Positions 8,971 to 18,793 are shown, counted from the first letter of the stretch. The stretch: DNA of 64,000 bases from Streptomyces hilarionis (GCF_024539675.1 NZ_JAHHIT010000050.1:1-64000); one strand, 5' to 3'. The notes: generated from the sequence alone by a model not told the origin. Numbers and translations are program-made.

Positions 8971-10569
8971 TCAGGTGGGTGAGCCGGCCTGGCCGCCGTC
9001 GAGATCCAGACGGATCACCGCCAGGGTCTCGGCCACCTCGGCGGTGAGTTCGTCGTCGGGGCCGAGCACCATGCACAGGTCGGAGTGCAGCGGGTCCAGG
9101 ACGTCGAACGCGTCCGCTGTCCGGCCCTGCGCGAGCAGCAGCATGCCGATGTCCCGGCGCAGCTCCACGGCGTCCTCGCTCATGTCGCCGCCGATGGCCC
9201 GCACCAACTCCAGGACATCCTCCAGACCTGCCAACGCCTCTGTTACCTGCCCGAGTTCGCCCCGGCAGCGGGCCGCCTGCGCCCGGCTGTCGAGAGCGGA
9301 CTCACTGGACGGCCCGCTGATCCTGGCGTAGGCCTCGGCGAGCGCCTCGAACTCGGGCAGCGCAGCCCGGTAGTCGCCCGCCAGCTGCCGGCTGAACGCC
9401 CGCCGCCTGCGCAGCCCGAGCACCACCTTGTTCTCGGAGCCCAGGGAGCGCGCCGCCGACTCGATCAGCTCGCCGACGACCTCCGCGGCCTGCGAGTACC
9501 GCTCCTCCTCCATGAGGGCGGCGTAGTGGGCGTGCACCTCCCGCACCTGGGCGCGCAGCGCATCGGGAAGTGGCGCGGGCGCGACGGCGCCCGGCGTCTG
9601 CGCCGAGCCGGTGCGCGCGGCCGCTCCCGCGCCGGCCCGCGCGCGCGGCGCGTACGGGCGGCGGAAGATCCCGGTCGGGTCCGGTGCACCGGCGGGCCCG
9701 GCCTCCAGCGTCGATGAGGGTTCACCGGGCACGGGCAGGAACGGCCGCAGCCGCTCGTACACCTCCTGGACGTCCCGGGGACGCGCCTCGGGCGCCTTGC
9801 GCAGCAGGTGCAGGACCAGTTCCTCCAGTGCGGACGGCACGTCTGCGCGCAGCTGCCGCAGGGGCGTGGGGGCCGCCTGTACGTGCTGCGTCATCAGCTG
9901 CCACTCACTGTCCCCGCTGAACAGCGTCCGCCCGCACAGCAGTTCGTGCAGGACGCAGCCGAGGGCGTACAGGTCGGTGTGGGGCGTGACCCGCGCACCG
10001 CGCACCTGCTCCGGCGCCATGTACTGGTACGTGCCGATGGGACTGCCGGTCGCGGTCAGCTTGGTGACGTCCGAGCGCAGGATGGCGGCGATGCCGAAGT
10101 CCAGCACCTTCACCGTCCCGTCCCGTGCGACGAGGATGTTCCCCGGCTTCAGGTCCCGGTGCACCACCGGCACGTCGTGCGCGTACGACAGCACGGTCGC
10201 CACCTGCGCCGCCACGGACACCGCCCAGCTGACGGGCAGCAGGCGCTGTGGGTCGACGTAGGCGGGCAGCGGCACCCCGTCCACCAGCTCCATGACGAGG
10301 TAGAGCTGCTCGTACGTCGCGTCGAGCACCGCGTCGTACACCTGCGGAACGCCCGGGTGCTGGATCCGCGCGGTGATCCGCGCCTCCCGCCGGAACCGCT
10401 TCTCGAACTCCTCCGCCAGGTGCGGTGAGGTCACCGACTGGGGCCGGACGCGTTTCACGGCGACGGGCCGGTCCAGTACGGCGTCATAACCGCGCCACAC
10501 GTCCCCCATGCCGCCGTGGCCGAACTGTTCGAGCAGCTCGTAGCGTCCCGCGATTGGTTCTTCCGGCAC
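8971..10569 (-). CDS. Serine/threonine protein kinase with TPR-like C-terminus
   Basis: Hanks-type kinase of 532 aa. The glycine loop is GHGGMGDV (16-23), the ATP lysine is K39 in VAVKR, the catalytic loop is HRDLKPGN (137-144), then DFG (157-159) and APEQ. Residues 290-340 are an Ala/Pro-rich linker; residues 345-530 form helical repeats resembling tetratricopeptide repeats, typical for actinobacterial kinases that recruit partners. No membrane segment is present, so it is a soluble kinase. It starts with GTG 10569 behind GGGGGA and ends 59 bases upstream of the helicase gene on the same strand, so the two may form an operon. Confidence 0.85.
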   Translation of the reverse strand: MPEEPIAGRYELLEQFGHGGMGDVWRGYDAVLDRPVAVKRVRPQSVTSPHLAEEFEKRFRREARITARIQHPGVPQVYDAVLDATYEQLYLVMELVDGVPLPAYVDPQRLLPVSWAVSVAAQVATVLSYAHDVPVVHRDLKPGNILVARDGTVKVLDFGIAAILRSDVTKLTATGSPIGTYQYMAPEQVRGARVTPHTDLYALGCVLHELLCGRTLFSGDSEWQLMTQHVQAAPTPLRQLRADVPSALEELVLHLLRKAPEARPRDVQEVYERLRPFLPVPGEPSSTLEAGPAGAPDPTGIFRRPYAPRARAGAGAAARTGSAQTPGAVAPAPLPDALRAQVREVHAHYAALMEEERYSQAAEVVGELIESAARSLGSENKVVLGLRRRRAFSRQLAGDYRAALPEFEALAEAYARISGPSSESALDSRAQAARCRGELGQVTEALAGLEDVLELVRAIGGDMSEDAVELRRDIGMLLLAQGRTADAFDVLDPLHSDLCMVLGPDDELTAEVAETLAVIRLDLDGGQAGSPT

Positions 10570-10647
10570 CCGTCCCCCGCCCCCGTGAGCGTCCGCTGTG
10601 GTCAGGGGGTCAGTTTCGCGCCTGCGGGATTCCCGAGTCCAGCCGGA

Positions 10648-11088
10648 CTACCGGTTCCCGCCAGGTACGACGCACTCCGCCCACACCGTCTTGCCGGGCC
10701 CGTCCACGCGTGGCGCGCAGCCCCAGCGGTCGGCGAGCGCCTCGACGAGGAGCAGGCCGCGCCCGCCGTCGTCCGGTGCGGGGGTGCGGATGTGGGGGAG
10801 GCGTTCGCCGCGGGTGTCGCTGACCTCGATCCGTACGGTGCCGGTGGCCGGGTCCGCGCCGAGCAGGACGTGGAAGTCCCGTCCGGCGACGTGCCCGTGC
10901 CGCACGGCGTTTGCGCACAGCTCCGCCGCGACGAGGACGAGGGCGTCGTGCGCGGCGCTGCCGTACGGGATCCCCCACGCGTCGAGCCGCTCGCCGCACA
11001 TGCGCCGGGCGAGGCGCGCGCCGCGCGGGGTGGAGCTGAAGCGCAGGGCGAACCGGTGCGTCGTGGGGGGTGGTTGTGTTGCGGTCAT
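10648..11088 (-). CDS. Anti-sigma-factor-like ATPase (HATPase_c)
   Basis: Small GHKL ATPase, 146 aa, of the RsbW/SpoIIAB-like type very common in Streptomyces. The N box reads AAELCANAVRHG, the G1 region VRIEVSDTRGE and the G2 region DDGGRGLLLVEALADRWG. Such proteins bind ATP and usually antagonise a sigma factor or partner regulator. It is divergent from an XRE/DUF397 pair, an arrangement found repeatedly in streptomycete developmental and antibiotic-control loci (WhiJ/AbaA type). ATG 11088 chosen because the typical family N-terminus begins just there; the longer open frame upstream overlaps the divergent regulator. Confidence 0.8.
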   Translation of the reverse strand: MTATQPPPTTHRFALRFSSTPRGARLARRMCGERLDAWGIPYGSAAHDALVLVAAELCANAVRHGHVAGRDFHVLLGADPATGTVRIEVSDTRGERLPHIRTPAPDDGGRGLLLVEALADRWGCAPRVDGPGKTVWAECVVPGGNR

Positions 11089-11209
11089 GTACTCACGGTG
11101 GCCTCTCGTGGCGTAGCGTGACCAGTGGTGACGCGCTGACTCCGGCCCTTCGTACGGGGCCGGACCGGGCGCTGTACGTGGCGGTACGCGGGGGAGAGGC
11201 GGCAGGACG

Positions 11210-12061
11210 GTGACCATGCGGGACGAGGACGACGGGCAGCGGCGGCAGCGGCCTGAGGATGATCCGGGAAGCGGTGTCGTGACCGCGTTCGGGCGGCAGC
11301 TGAAGCTTCTGCGGACGCGGGCCGGGCTGGAGCGCGCCGAGTTCGGCAGCCGGGTCGGGTACGCGGCGGACACGGTGGCGTCGATCGAGCAGGGGCGGCG
11401 GATCCCGCAGGCCCGGTTCATCGACCGCGCGGACGAAGTGCTGGACGCCGGGGGCGTGTTGAGGGCCCTGAAGGAAGAAGTGGGGCGGGCTCAGTATCCG
11501 GCGTTCTTTCGGGACATGGCCCGGCTGGAGGCGGAGGCCGGTGAACTGTGCGCCTACGACACGCTCGTGGTCAATGGCCTGCTCCAGACCGAGGACTACA
11601 TGCGCGCCATTCTCTCCATGCGCCGTCCGCTGCTGGACGAGGAGACCATCGAACTGCGCGTCACGGCGCGTCTGGCACGCCAAGAGATCTTCAACCGTTG
11701 GCCTGCCCCGCTGCTGAGCTTTGTGATGGAGGAGCCCATGCTGCGAAAGCCGTTGGGAGGGAAGCCCGTACTTCGAGGACAGCTTGAGCACCTGCTCCTG
11801 ATGGGCGACAAGCGCAACGTTGAACTTCAGATGATGCCGCTGGACCGAGAGGACAATGCCGGTGTGGACGGGCCGTTCACGGTGATCACCAGCAAGGCCG
11901 GCGAGCAGTTCGTGTACTCGGAGGTGCAGGGACGCAGCAACCTGATGACCAAGCGCGATGAGACGAGTCTCGCAGCGGCCCGTTATGGGATTATCCGAAG
12001 CCAGGCGCTCAGTCCGCGGGAGAGCCTGGACCACATCGCGAAGTTGCTGGGAGAGCTATGA
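11210..12061 (+). CDS. XRE-family regulator with DUF5753 effector domain
   Basis: 283 aa. An N-terminal helix-turn-helix (about residues 25-65: LKLLRTRAGLERAEFGSRVG then DTVASIEQGRRIP) is followed by the DUF5753 region with its typical YDTLVVNGLLQTEDYMRAIL and EEPMLRKPLGGKPVLRGQLEHL. These WhiJ-like DNA-binding proteins act with a small DUF397 protein, encoded immediately downstream with a 4-base overlap. GTG 11210 has GGAGAGG ten bases upstream; ATG 11216 is an in-frame alternative. Target genes are not known. Confidence 0.85.
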   Translation: MTMRDEDDGQRRQRPEDDPGSGVVTAFGRQLKLLRTRAGLERAEFGSRVGYAADTVASIEQGRRIPQARFIDRADEVLDAGGVLRALKEEVGRAQYPAFFRDMARLEAEAGELCAYDTLVVNGLLQTEDYMRAILSMRRPLLDEETIELRVTARLARQEIFNRWPAPLLSFVMEEPMLRKPLGGKPVLRGQLEHLLLMGDKRNVELQMMPLDREDNAGVDGPFTVITSKAGEQFVYSEVQGRSNLMTKRDETSLAAARYGIIRSQALSPRESLDHIAKLLGEL

Positions 12062-12264
12062 ACGCCGCAGGAAGCGAATCGGTGGCCACCGGACCAGCTT
12101 GGTTCAAGAGCAGTTACAGCGGCGCTGAGGGCGGCCAGTGCCTGGAGGTCGCTTCGACCCGCGCAGCCGTCCTCGTCCGGGATTCGAAGCAGGTCGACGG
12201 AGCGGTGCTCGCCGTCGGCGTCGACGCCTGGGCCGGGTTGGTGCGGCTGGCCGTCGGCCGCTGA
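12058..12264 (+). CDS. DUF397 protein
   Basis: 68 aa with the family hallmark WFKSSYSGAEGGQCLEVA and a C-terminal AWAGLVRLAVGR. DUF397 proteins are small partners of XRE/DUF5753 regulators in actinomycetes. The ATG overlaps the stop of the regulator gene (ATGA), so the two are translationally coupled. Confidence 0.88.
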   Translation: MNAAGSESVATGPAWFKSSYSGAEGGQCLEVASTRAAVLVRDSKQVDGAVLAVGVDAWAGLVRLAVGR

Positions 12265-12275
12265 GGGACGCACGA

Positions 12276-12310
12276 CGTTCGGGGCCCGGCGTGACGCCGG
12301 GCCCCGAACG
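12276..12310. terminator. Bidirectional hairpin terminator
   Basis: Perfect 16-bp stem (CGTTCGGGGCCCGGCG and its complement) with a 3-base loop, lying between the convergent DUF397 and hsdR genes, 2 bases from the hsdR stop codon. Confidence 0.8.
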
Positions 12311-12312
12311 CG

Positions 12313-15300
12313 TCAGATGTCGTCCAGACCCTCTTCCCGGCGGATCAGGCGCCAGGCGGCCCGCCGCGCGCTGCGGTCCAGGTTGGACTTGAAGCTGCGG
12401 TCGGCGCCGAAGTAGCGCTTGCCGAGGGTGTCGATCGTGGAGACATGATCCATCATGTTCTCCTCGAACTTCTTGTCGTAGACCAGCCCGAAGTTGTCCT
12501 CGTCGTTGACGAGGGCTGCGGCGCGGACCTGCGGGTCCTCGTTGGTCATGTTGAAGACCGGCAGGAGGTCCTGCTCGGTGAAGTCCGTGCCGAACTTGGC
12601 GTTGAACTTGTCGATCAGTTCGGACAGGAGCGACTTCTCGGCGTCCTTCGCGCCGCCGGTGCCGTCGCCGAAGCCCTTCAGCTCGGCCGCGCCCTCGGGG
12701 TTGAGGGACACGTCGTGCTCGCCGGTCTTCGCCACGCGCAGGTGACTCAGGTCGACCTCGCCTATGTCGACGCCGCCGTCGGCGTTGCGGGGGAGGCGGT
12801 TGAGGAGGTAGCGCCCGTAGAGGTGCAGGCGTTCCAGGTCGGGGTCCTGGTAGGGCACGATCTGCGCCAGGAAGCCGTACTTGCGGACGTAGTCGTTGAG
12901 GTTGGCGCGGAACTCCTCCGCCGTCTCGACCTCATCCTCCTCTTCGCTCTGCACCAGCTTGGTGAAGCGGGTGACGGCCGGGGACAAGAGCCGGTACAGC
13001 TCGGCGTGCAGCTTCTCCCACTTGGCCTGTGAGCCGGCCGCCTTCTCCTTGGCCTCGAAGTACGCGGCAGCGAACTCGTCCATGTCCTGTTCGGAGATGA
13101 CCGGCGGGGACATCACGCGGCTCTGAGCCGCGTAGAGGAGATTTGGGTCGGACGGGAGGGTCGTCGCCTCCTCGAAGTACGGGCGGAAGGCCTCCTGGAT
13201 GTCCTCGGCCTCGTTGACGAAGTCCAGGACGGCCAGGTCGGCCTGGGACTTGCGTTCGGCGGTGCGGTTGAGGCGCGACAGGGTCTGCACGGCGGAGATG
13301 CCGGTGAGCGTCTTGTTGACGTACATCGTCGTGAGGAGCGGCTGGTCGAAGCCGGTCTGGTACTTCTCCGCGACGACCAGGATCTTGTACTCCTGCTGTC
13401 CCTTGCCGCCGGCCTTCACGGCCTTGTCGTCGGCGCGGGTGTAGGCGAACGCCTTCGGCAGCGCGCCCTCCGACAGACCGCCGTTCTCCTTGGTCTCGGT
13501 GGTCTCCTCGTCGTCGATCGTGAGGGAACCGGAGAAGGCGACGAGCACGCCCAGGTCGGGGTACTTGGTGTCGTAGTCACGGTCCTTGATGTAGCTCTTG
13601 ATCGCTCGCGCCATCTGCACGGCCGACTGCCGGGACGCGGTGACCACCATGGACTTGGCCCGGCCCCCGAGCCGACCGCGGGTGTGCGTCACGAAGTGCT
13701 CGACGATCACCATCGCGTGCTGGGACACGGTGTGTTCGTGCGTGAGCGCGAACCGGGCGAGCAGGCTGTTGGCCTTGGAGGGGTCGACCTCCTTCTCGTC
13801 CGGGTTCTGGTTCACCAGCTTCCAGTACGTGGCGTACGTGACGTAGTTGCGCAGCGGATCGAGGATGAAGCCTTCCTCGATGGCCTGGCGCATGGAGTAC
13901 GTGTGGAAGGGGCGGTAGACCGCCTTGCCGTTCTCCGTGCTCTCGGTGCCGAAGAGTTCGAGGGTCTTCGCCTTGGGTGTGGCGGTGAAGGCGAAGTAGG
14001 AGAGGTTCGTGGCCCGGGACCGCTCCACCGCCTTCCCCTTGAGCTTGTCGCCGAGCGTGACGGTCGTCGCGCCGGCGTCCTCCGAGTCGGAGTCCAGACC
14101 GAGTTCCCGCAGCGCGGACTTGACGGCCGTGGCCGCGTCCCCGGACTGCGAGGAGTGCGCCTCGTCGATGACGATCGCGAAGCGCGTGCCCTTGATCTCG
14201 GTCGGGTTCCGCTTGATGTAGTCGAGCAGCGCCGGGAACGAGTGCAGGGTGACGGTCACGATCTTGCCGGTGTCCCGCGAGAGGGCGCGCGCGAGCTGCT
14301 CGCTCTTCGCGCCGTGCTTCTCGTCGACCTTCACGACCAGGCCGTCCGTCTGCGAGAAGCTGCCGACCGTCTCCCGGAGTTGGGCGTCCAGGTTGCGGCG
14401 GTCCGTGATGACGATGACCTTGTCGAAGACGGGCTCACCCGGCTTGATGCGGCCACTGGCGAGGGCTTCCGGTTCGAGGGAGTGCGGGTCCGTGCGGGCG
14501 TGCAGGTCGCTCAGGCGGTGGGCCAGCCAGCCGATGGTGTTCGACTTGCCGGAGCCGGCGGACGCCATGACGAGGTAGTTGTGGCCGGTGCCCCGGGTCG
14601 ACGCATGGGCGGTGAGCTTCTGGACGACGTCCCACTGGTGGTAGCGCGGGAAGATCGTCGACTTGGTGGTGCCGCCGCCGGGCGTCTTGTGCTTCTGCTG
14701 GTGCGCGAAGCGGTGCAGGAGGTCGAGCCAGTTCTCGGGGTGCCAGACCTGCTCCCACAGGTAGGAGGTCGCGTACGTCCCGAAGGCGGTGGGCTCGGGG
14801 TTGCCCGCGCCGCCGGGCTGGCCGGGGCCGTTGGAGCCGGTGTTGAACGGCAGGAACCTCGTGCTCTTGCCCCGGAGCTGGGTCGTGACGAACACCAGGT
14901 CCGGGTCGACGGCGAAGTTCGCGATGACCCGCCGCGTGAAGATCAGCTCGGTCGGGTCGCGGTCCGTCCGGTACTGCTCCTTGGCGTGCTCGACGCCCTG
15001 CCCGGTCAGCGGGTTCTTCAACTCGGCCGTGGCGACCGGGATGCCGTTCAGGAACAGGGCCAGGTCGAGCAGGTGGCCCCAGTCGGCCTGCTTGGTGGCG
15101 TAGGGGAGTTCCCGGACGGCGGTGAGGCGGTTGGCCCGGTAGTCGTCGAGGACGTTCTCGGCGGCGACCAGATTCGGCCGGAAGTAGGCGACGCGGAGGA
15201 GGATCCCGCGATCCTTCACTCCGTTCCGCAGCACGTGCAGCAGCCCGTCGTCGGCGATGGCCCGGTCAAGGCGCTGGGCGAATCCGCGCTCGGCCTCGCT

Positions 15301-15495
15301 CTTGTTGCCGCCGTAGATGCTGAGGAGGTCGTTCCACTCGTCGAGCTGGGTCTCCCGTATGAAGGTGAACAGCTCTTTGGTGTCCAGGCCGAGATCGGCC
15401 CGGTACTCCTTGCGGTCGGCCTCACGCCACCCCCGCTCGCAGAGCGCGGCAACGATGGCATCCCCGAAGGCGGACTCGTCATGCACGGGGCTCAT
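12313..15495 (-). CDS. hsdR: Type I restriction endonuclease subunit HsdR
   Basis: 1060 aa motor/nuclease subunit. The N-terminal PD-(D/E)XK nuclease shows DLALFLNG (about 144) and AELK (157-160). The SF2 translocase follows: Walker A ASAGSGKS (311-318), DEAH 444-447, FTATPK about 503-508, and a later ILVVAEKYQTGFDQPLL and QTLSRLNR. With HsdM and HsdS it would cleave unmodified invading DNA after translocation. The start ATG overlaps the hsdS stop by four bases. The length and motifs are intact, so the system should be functional. Confidence 0.93.
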   Translation of the reverse strand: MSPVHDESAFGDAIVAALCERGWREADRKEYRADLGLDTKELFTFIRETQLDEWNDLLSIYGGNKSEAERGFAQRLDRAIADDGLLHVLRNGVKDRGILLRVAYFRPNLVAAENVLDDYRANRLTAVRELPYATKQADWGHLLDLALFLNGIPVATAELKNPLTGQGVEHAKEQYRTDRDPTELIFTRRVIANFAVDPDLVFVTTQLRGKSTRFLPFNTGSNGPGQPGGAGNPEPTAFGTYATSYLWEQVWHPENWLDLLHRFAHQQKHKTPGGGTTKSTIFPRYHQWDVVQKLTAHASTRGTGHNYLVMASAGSGKSNTIGWLAHRLSDLHARTDPHSLEPEALASGRIKPGEPVFDKVIVITDRRNLDAQLRETVGSFSQTDGLVVKVDEKHGAKSEQLARALSRDTGKIVTVTLHSFPALLDYIKRNPTEIKGTRFAIVIDEAHSSQSGDAATAVKSALRELGLDSDSEDAGATTVTLGDKLKGKAVERSRATNLSYFAFTATPKAKTLELFGTESTENGKAVYRPFHTYSMRQAIEEGFILDPLRNYVTYATYWKLVNQNPDEKEVDPSKANSLLARFALTHEHTVSQHAMVIVEHFVTHTRGRLGGRAKSMVVTASRQSAVQMARAIKSYIKDRDYDTKYPDLGVLVAFSGSLTIDDEETTETKENGGLSEGALPKAFAYTRADDKAVKAGGKGQQEYKILVVAEKYQTGFDQPLLTTMYVNKTLTGISAVQTLSRLNRTAERKSQADLAVLDFVNEAEDIQEAFRPYFEEATTLPSDPNLLYAAQSRVMSPPVISEQDMDEFAAAYFEAKEKAAGSQAKWEKLHAELYRLLSPAVTRFTKLVQSEEEDEVETAEEFRANLNDYVRKYGFLAQIVPYQDPDLERLHLYGRYLLNRLPRNADGGVDIGEVDLSHLRVAKTGEHDVSLNPEGAAELKGFGDGTGGAKDAEKSLLSELIDKFNAKFGTDFTEQDLLPVFNMTNEDPQVRAAALVNDEDNFGLVYDKKFEENMMDHVSTIDTLGKRYFGADRSFKSNLDRSARRAAWRLIRREEGLDDI

Positions 15496-16763
15496 ACAGA
15501 GACTCCTTCGGTCACGTTACGCCCGCTGGCAGTGGACACGTCGAACTGGCCGGTTACGGCGGCGGTGATGAGGGCTTGTCGGCGTTCGGCTACCAGCTCC
15601 CTATGCCGCGTCACGCGAGTCCTCAACGCCTCATGCGCTGCGACGGTCTTGCTAGCATCCTCGGCCAAGCTCCTCTGGTGGGATGAACGGGGGGTGGGTA
15701 CCAATACGCGTTTGAGGTCCCAGATGTTGATCCCCTTAATCGTGGCACCCGTAATTCGCTCCTGGATCTGGTGAACGACTATCGGAGAGTCGAGCACAAG
15801 ACGCAGCCAATTGGCATCTGTGGAGGGGCCGATGGAGATTCTGGCTGCATCCTGTGTAAGGTTCGCACCCGTCAGCTCGTCCGGTACGACTGCAACCTCG
15901 CCGACACTACCGCGGATAGCGATCACTAGGTCTCCGCCTGTAAGGCGGGACCGTACGTATCCAGACTCAATCTCATGGGTCGTCCGATTCAGTGTTGCGG
16001 CGGTGAGCCGGTTTGCTGCGACGTCCCCGCCTTTCACGATGGGAACGCCGTCTGGCACGTTTGGTCCCGGCAGTACAATCCCGTACATGATTTGCCGAAG
16101 TTGGTCAGTGAGATGCATGAGCGGAGTCCAGTGCCACCCTGAAGGCAGGTTGCTTCGTACCTCAGTCACGCCCGCATTGAGCATGCTCGCCAGGACAGCG
16201 CGCTCGCGTTCCCGCACATCTACGTCGAAGCGCTGAAGCGTCGCGGTAAGCCTGGACATGCGGGCGGTCTCGGCGTCTAGGAAGTCGGCGATGCGACGCT
16301 GCACATCAAGGGGGAGCACGGGAATTGGGGTGCCCAAAACGATAGATGTGTTGAGGTTCTCCATTGTGCTTCCCACTGCCAAGCGCGAGAAGTAGCCGCG
16401 TGTCTCTTCAGATTGCAGAGCGTACCCAGCGTAGCGCGGATCCAACTTCTTGAAGTCGATGCGTACTCTGATGGATCCGGTGCCGCAGAGCCAGCCAGTA
16501 GCATCGTTGGGCACAATCGCGGACCGGCCCAATTCTCCGCGACGGGCAAAAACTAGATCCCCTTGTCGGAGACGGTGCGCAGCGAGTCGTTCTGAGGTTG
16601 ATTTGCTTACCGTGACATGCCGGTTAGGGATCAACCTTCCATCTTTAATATTGGAGGGATTGATGACCGGTACGCCATCTTCAATGTACTCATCTGCGTG
16701 GAGCTGAGATCCAAACGGCCCGGTCTGTGCTTCTACCGCAAAGACCCTCAAGGGTGCCTTCAT
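15492..16763 (-). CDS. hsdS: Type I restriction specificity subunit HsdS
   Basis: 423 aa. Two target recognition domains are visible, each with the characteristic pattern: residues about 20-150 (VPVINPSNIKDGRL, LRQGDLVFARRGELGRSAIV) and about 225-350 (VPIVKGGDVA, LTGGDLVIAIRGSVGEVAVV). Each is followed by a helical spacer (DVQRRIADFLDAETARMSRL and a C-terminal HRELVAERRQALITAAVTGQ). It defines the bipartite target sequence, which cannot be predicted here. GC is visibly lower than in hsdR and hsdM, as expected of a gene that exchanges domains. It overlaps both neighbours by four bases. Confidence 0.92.
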   Translation of the reverse strand: MKAPLRVFAVEAQTGPFGSQLHADEYIEDGVPVINPSNIKDGRLIPNRHVTVSKSTSERLAAHRLRQGDLVFARRGELGRSAIVPNDATGWLCGTGSIRVRIDFKKLDPRYAGYALQSEETRGYFSRLAVGSTMENLNTSIVLGTPIPVLPLDVQRRIADFLDAETARMSRLTATLQRFDVDVRERERAVLASMLNAGVTEVRSNLPSGWHWTPLMHLTDQLRQIMYGIVLPGPNVPDGVPIVKGGDVAANRLTAATLNRTTHEIESGYVRSRLTGGDLVIAIRGSVGEVAVVPDELTGANLTQDAARISIGPSTDANWLRLVLDSPIVVHQIQERITGATIKGINIWDLKRVLVPTPRSSHQRSLAEDASKTVAAHEALRTRVTRHRELVAERRQALITAAVTGQFDVSTASGRNVTEGVSV

Positions 16764-18793
16764 GACTTGTTGGTCACCTCACCGAGCAGTGACTGAATCT
16801 CCGCTTCCAGCGCCTTCAGTTCCGCGTCGATCTCCGCCAGCGGCCTCGGCGGCTCGTAGACGTAGAAGTGCCGGGTGAACGGGATCTCGTAGCCCACCTT
16901 CGTTTTCGTGTGGTCGATCCACGCGTCCGGCACATGGGGGTGGACCTCGCGCTTGAGGTACTCCTCGACGTCCTCGCCCAGCGGAACGTTCTCGTAGTCC
17001 CGCAGTTCCGAGTCCGGCTCGGCCTCGCCCTTGATGCGCTGGACCTCGCCCTCCGGGTGCCGGACGCCGATCGATTCCCGTACCGCCTTTGCGAACGGCG
17101 CGCCCGCCGGCCACAGGAGCCCGGCCGCGACCACCGCGTCCTTCAACGCCACCAGCGCCTCGGACTTCGTCCCCCAGGACAAGCCCAGCAGCGTCCGCAC
17201 CGCGCCGACGAAGTCCTCGGACTGCTCCAGCTTCTGCACCGGCTTGGACGCAGCGAGCGCGGCAAGCGTCTCCTCCGTCACCTCGAAGCGGAGTTGCAGC
17301 GGGCGTTCGACGGTGATCCGCTGGTAGCCGAAGTCGGTGTTGGCGAAGACCTTCACCTTGGCGTGCAGCGGGTGTTCCGGGTCGGCGGCGGCGGTGAGGG
17401 CGTCGCCGTAGAGCCGGGTCACCGTGGCGATGTGGTCCTTGCCGAGCTCCTTGCGCTTGTCGCCGAGGGACTTGCGCATCTTCTGCCACTGGTCGCGGGC
17501 GTCCAGCAGGACGACCTTGCCCTTGTGGTCGGGGCTCTTGCGGTTCGTCAGGATCCAGAAGTACGTGGAGATGCCGGTGTTGTAGAAGAGCTGGTCGGGG
17601 AGCGCGACGATGGCCTCCAGCCAGTCGTTCTCCAGGATCCAGCGGCGGATCTCCGACTCACCCGAGCCCGCCGCGCCCGTGAACAGGGGTGAGCCGTTGA
17701 AGACGATCGCGATGCGGGAGCCGCCCCCGCCGTTCACGTCGACCGGCTTCATCTTCGAGATCATGTGCTGGAGGAATAGCAGTGAGCCGTCGTTGATCCG
17801 GGGGAGCCCCGCGCCGAACCGGCCGGAGTCGCCGAGCGACTTGTGCTCGAACTCGACGTCTTCCTTGACCTTCTTCCACTCCACGCCGAACGGCGGGTTG
17901 GCCAGCAGGTAGTCGAAGGACTTGCGGGCGTGGCCGTCGTCGGAGAAGGAGTTGCCGAAGGCGATGTTCTCCGGGTCCTGGCCCTTGATCATGAGGTCGG
18001 ACCGGCAGATCGCCCAGGACTCGGGGTTCAGCTCCTGCCCGTACACCTCGACCGTGGCGTCGGGGTTGTGGTCCTTGATGTGGTCCTCGACCGCCGAGAG
18101 CATGCCGCCCGTGCCGCAGGCCGGGTCCATGACGGTGCGGATCACACCGGGGACGTGGAGCGCGTCGCCGTCCGGGGCGATGAGGAGGTTCACCATCAGC
18201 TTGATGACCTCGCGCGGGGTGAAGTGCTCACCGGCCGTCTCGTTCGACTGCTCCGCGAAGCGGCGGATCAGCTCCTCGAAGATGTAGCCCATGTTGTGGT
18301 TGGGCACGATCTCGGGGCGCAGGTCCAGGTCGGTGAACTTGCCGATGACCTGGTAGAGCAGGCCCGCGCTGTCGAGCCGCTTGATCTGCTGCGCGAACTC
18401 GAACCGCTCCAGGACGCCGCGCGCGTTGTCCGAGAACGCGCCCACGTACACGTGGAGGTTCTTCGCCGCGTTCTGCGGGTCCGCCGCGATCTTCTTCAGC
18501 GTGAGGGCCGACTTGTTGTAGAAGGAGTGGCCCGAGGCCCGGCGCAGGAAGCCGTCCGGGTCGATGTCACTGTCCTTGTACTGCGCCGCCAGCTCCGCGA
18601 CCTTCTCGCGCTTCGGCTTCAGCACACACTCCAGACGCCGCAGCACCGTGAACGGCAGGATGACCTTGCCGTAGTCGGACTGCTTGTAGTCCCCCCGCAG
18701 GAGGTCGGCGACGGACCACGCGTGGTTCGCCAACTCCGTGTGCTTACTGCTGTTCAACTGAATCCCCGATTCCCTTTCCGAGATGTCTCGCAT
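16760..18793 (-). CDS. hsdM: Type I modification methylase HsdM
   Basis: Class I adenine-N6 methyltransferase, 677 aa from ATG 18793. The SAM motif is MDPACGTGGML (about 222-232) and the catalytic motif is NPPF (299-302). The family usually begins close to NSSKHTELANHAW, which here lies after an in-frame TTG at 18757 preceded by GGGGA, so a 665-aa product is equally likely. It methylates host DNA with HsdS and forms the core of the restriction complex. It is the first gene of the minus-strand hsdMSR operon. Confidence 0.93.
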   Translation of the reverse strand: MRDISERESGIQLNSSKHTELANHAWSVADLLRGDYKQSDYGKVILPFTVLRRLECVLKPKREKVAELAAQYKDSDIDPDGFLRRASGHSFYNKSALTLKKIAADPQNAAKNLHVYVGAFSDNARGVLERFEFAQQIKRLDSAGLLYQVIGKFTDLDLRPEIVPNHNMGYIFEELIRRFAEQSNETAGEHFTPREVIKLMVNLLIAPDGDALHVPGVIRTVMDPACGTGGMLSAVEDHIKDHNPDATVEVYGQELNPESWAICRSDLMIKGQDPENIAFGNSFSDDGHARKSFDYLLANPPFGVEWKKVKEDVEFEHKSLGDSGRFGAGLPRINDGSLLFLQHMISKMKPVDVNGGGGSRIAIVFNGSPLFTGAAGSGESEIRRWILENDWLEAIVALPDQLFYNTGISTYFWILTNRKSPDHKGKVVLLDARDQWQKMRKSLGDKRKELGKDHIATVTRLYGDALTAAADPEHPLHAKVKVFANTDFGYQRITVERPLQLRFEVTEETLAALAASKPVQKLEQSEDFVGAVRTLLGLSWGTKSEALVALKDAVVAAGLLWPAGAPFAKAVRESIGVRHPEGEVQRIKGEAEPDSELRDYENVPLGEDVEEYLKREVHPHVPDAWIDHTKTKVGYEIPFTRHFYVYEPPRPLAEIDAELKALEAEIQSLLGEVTNKS

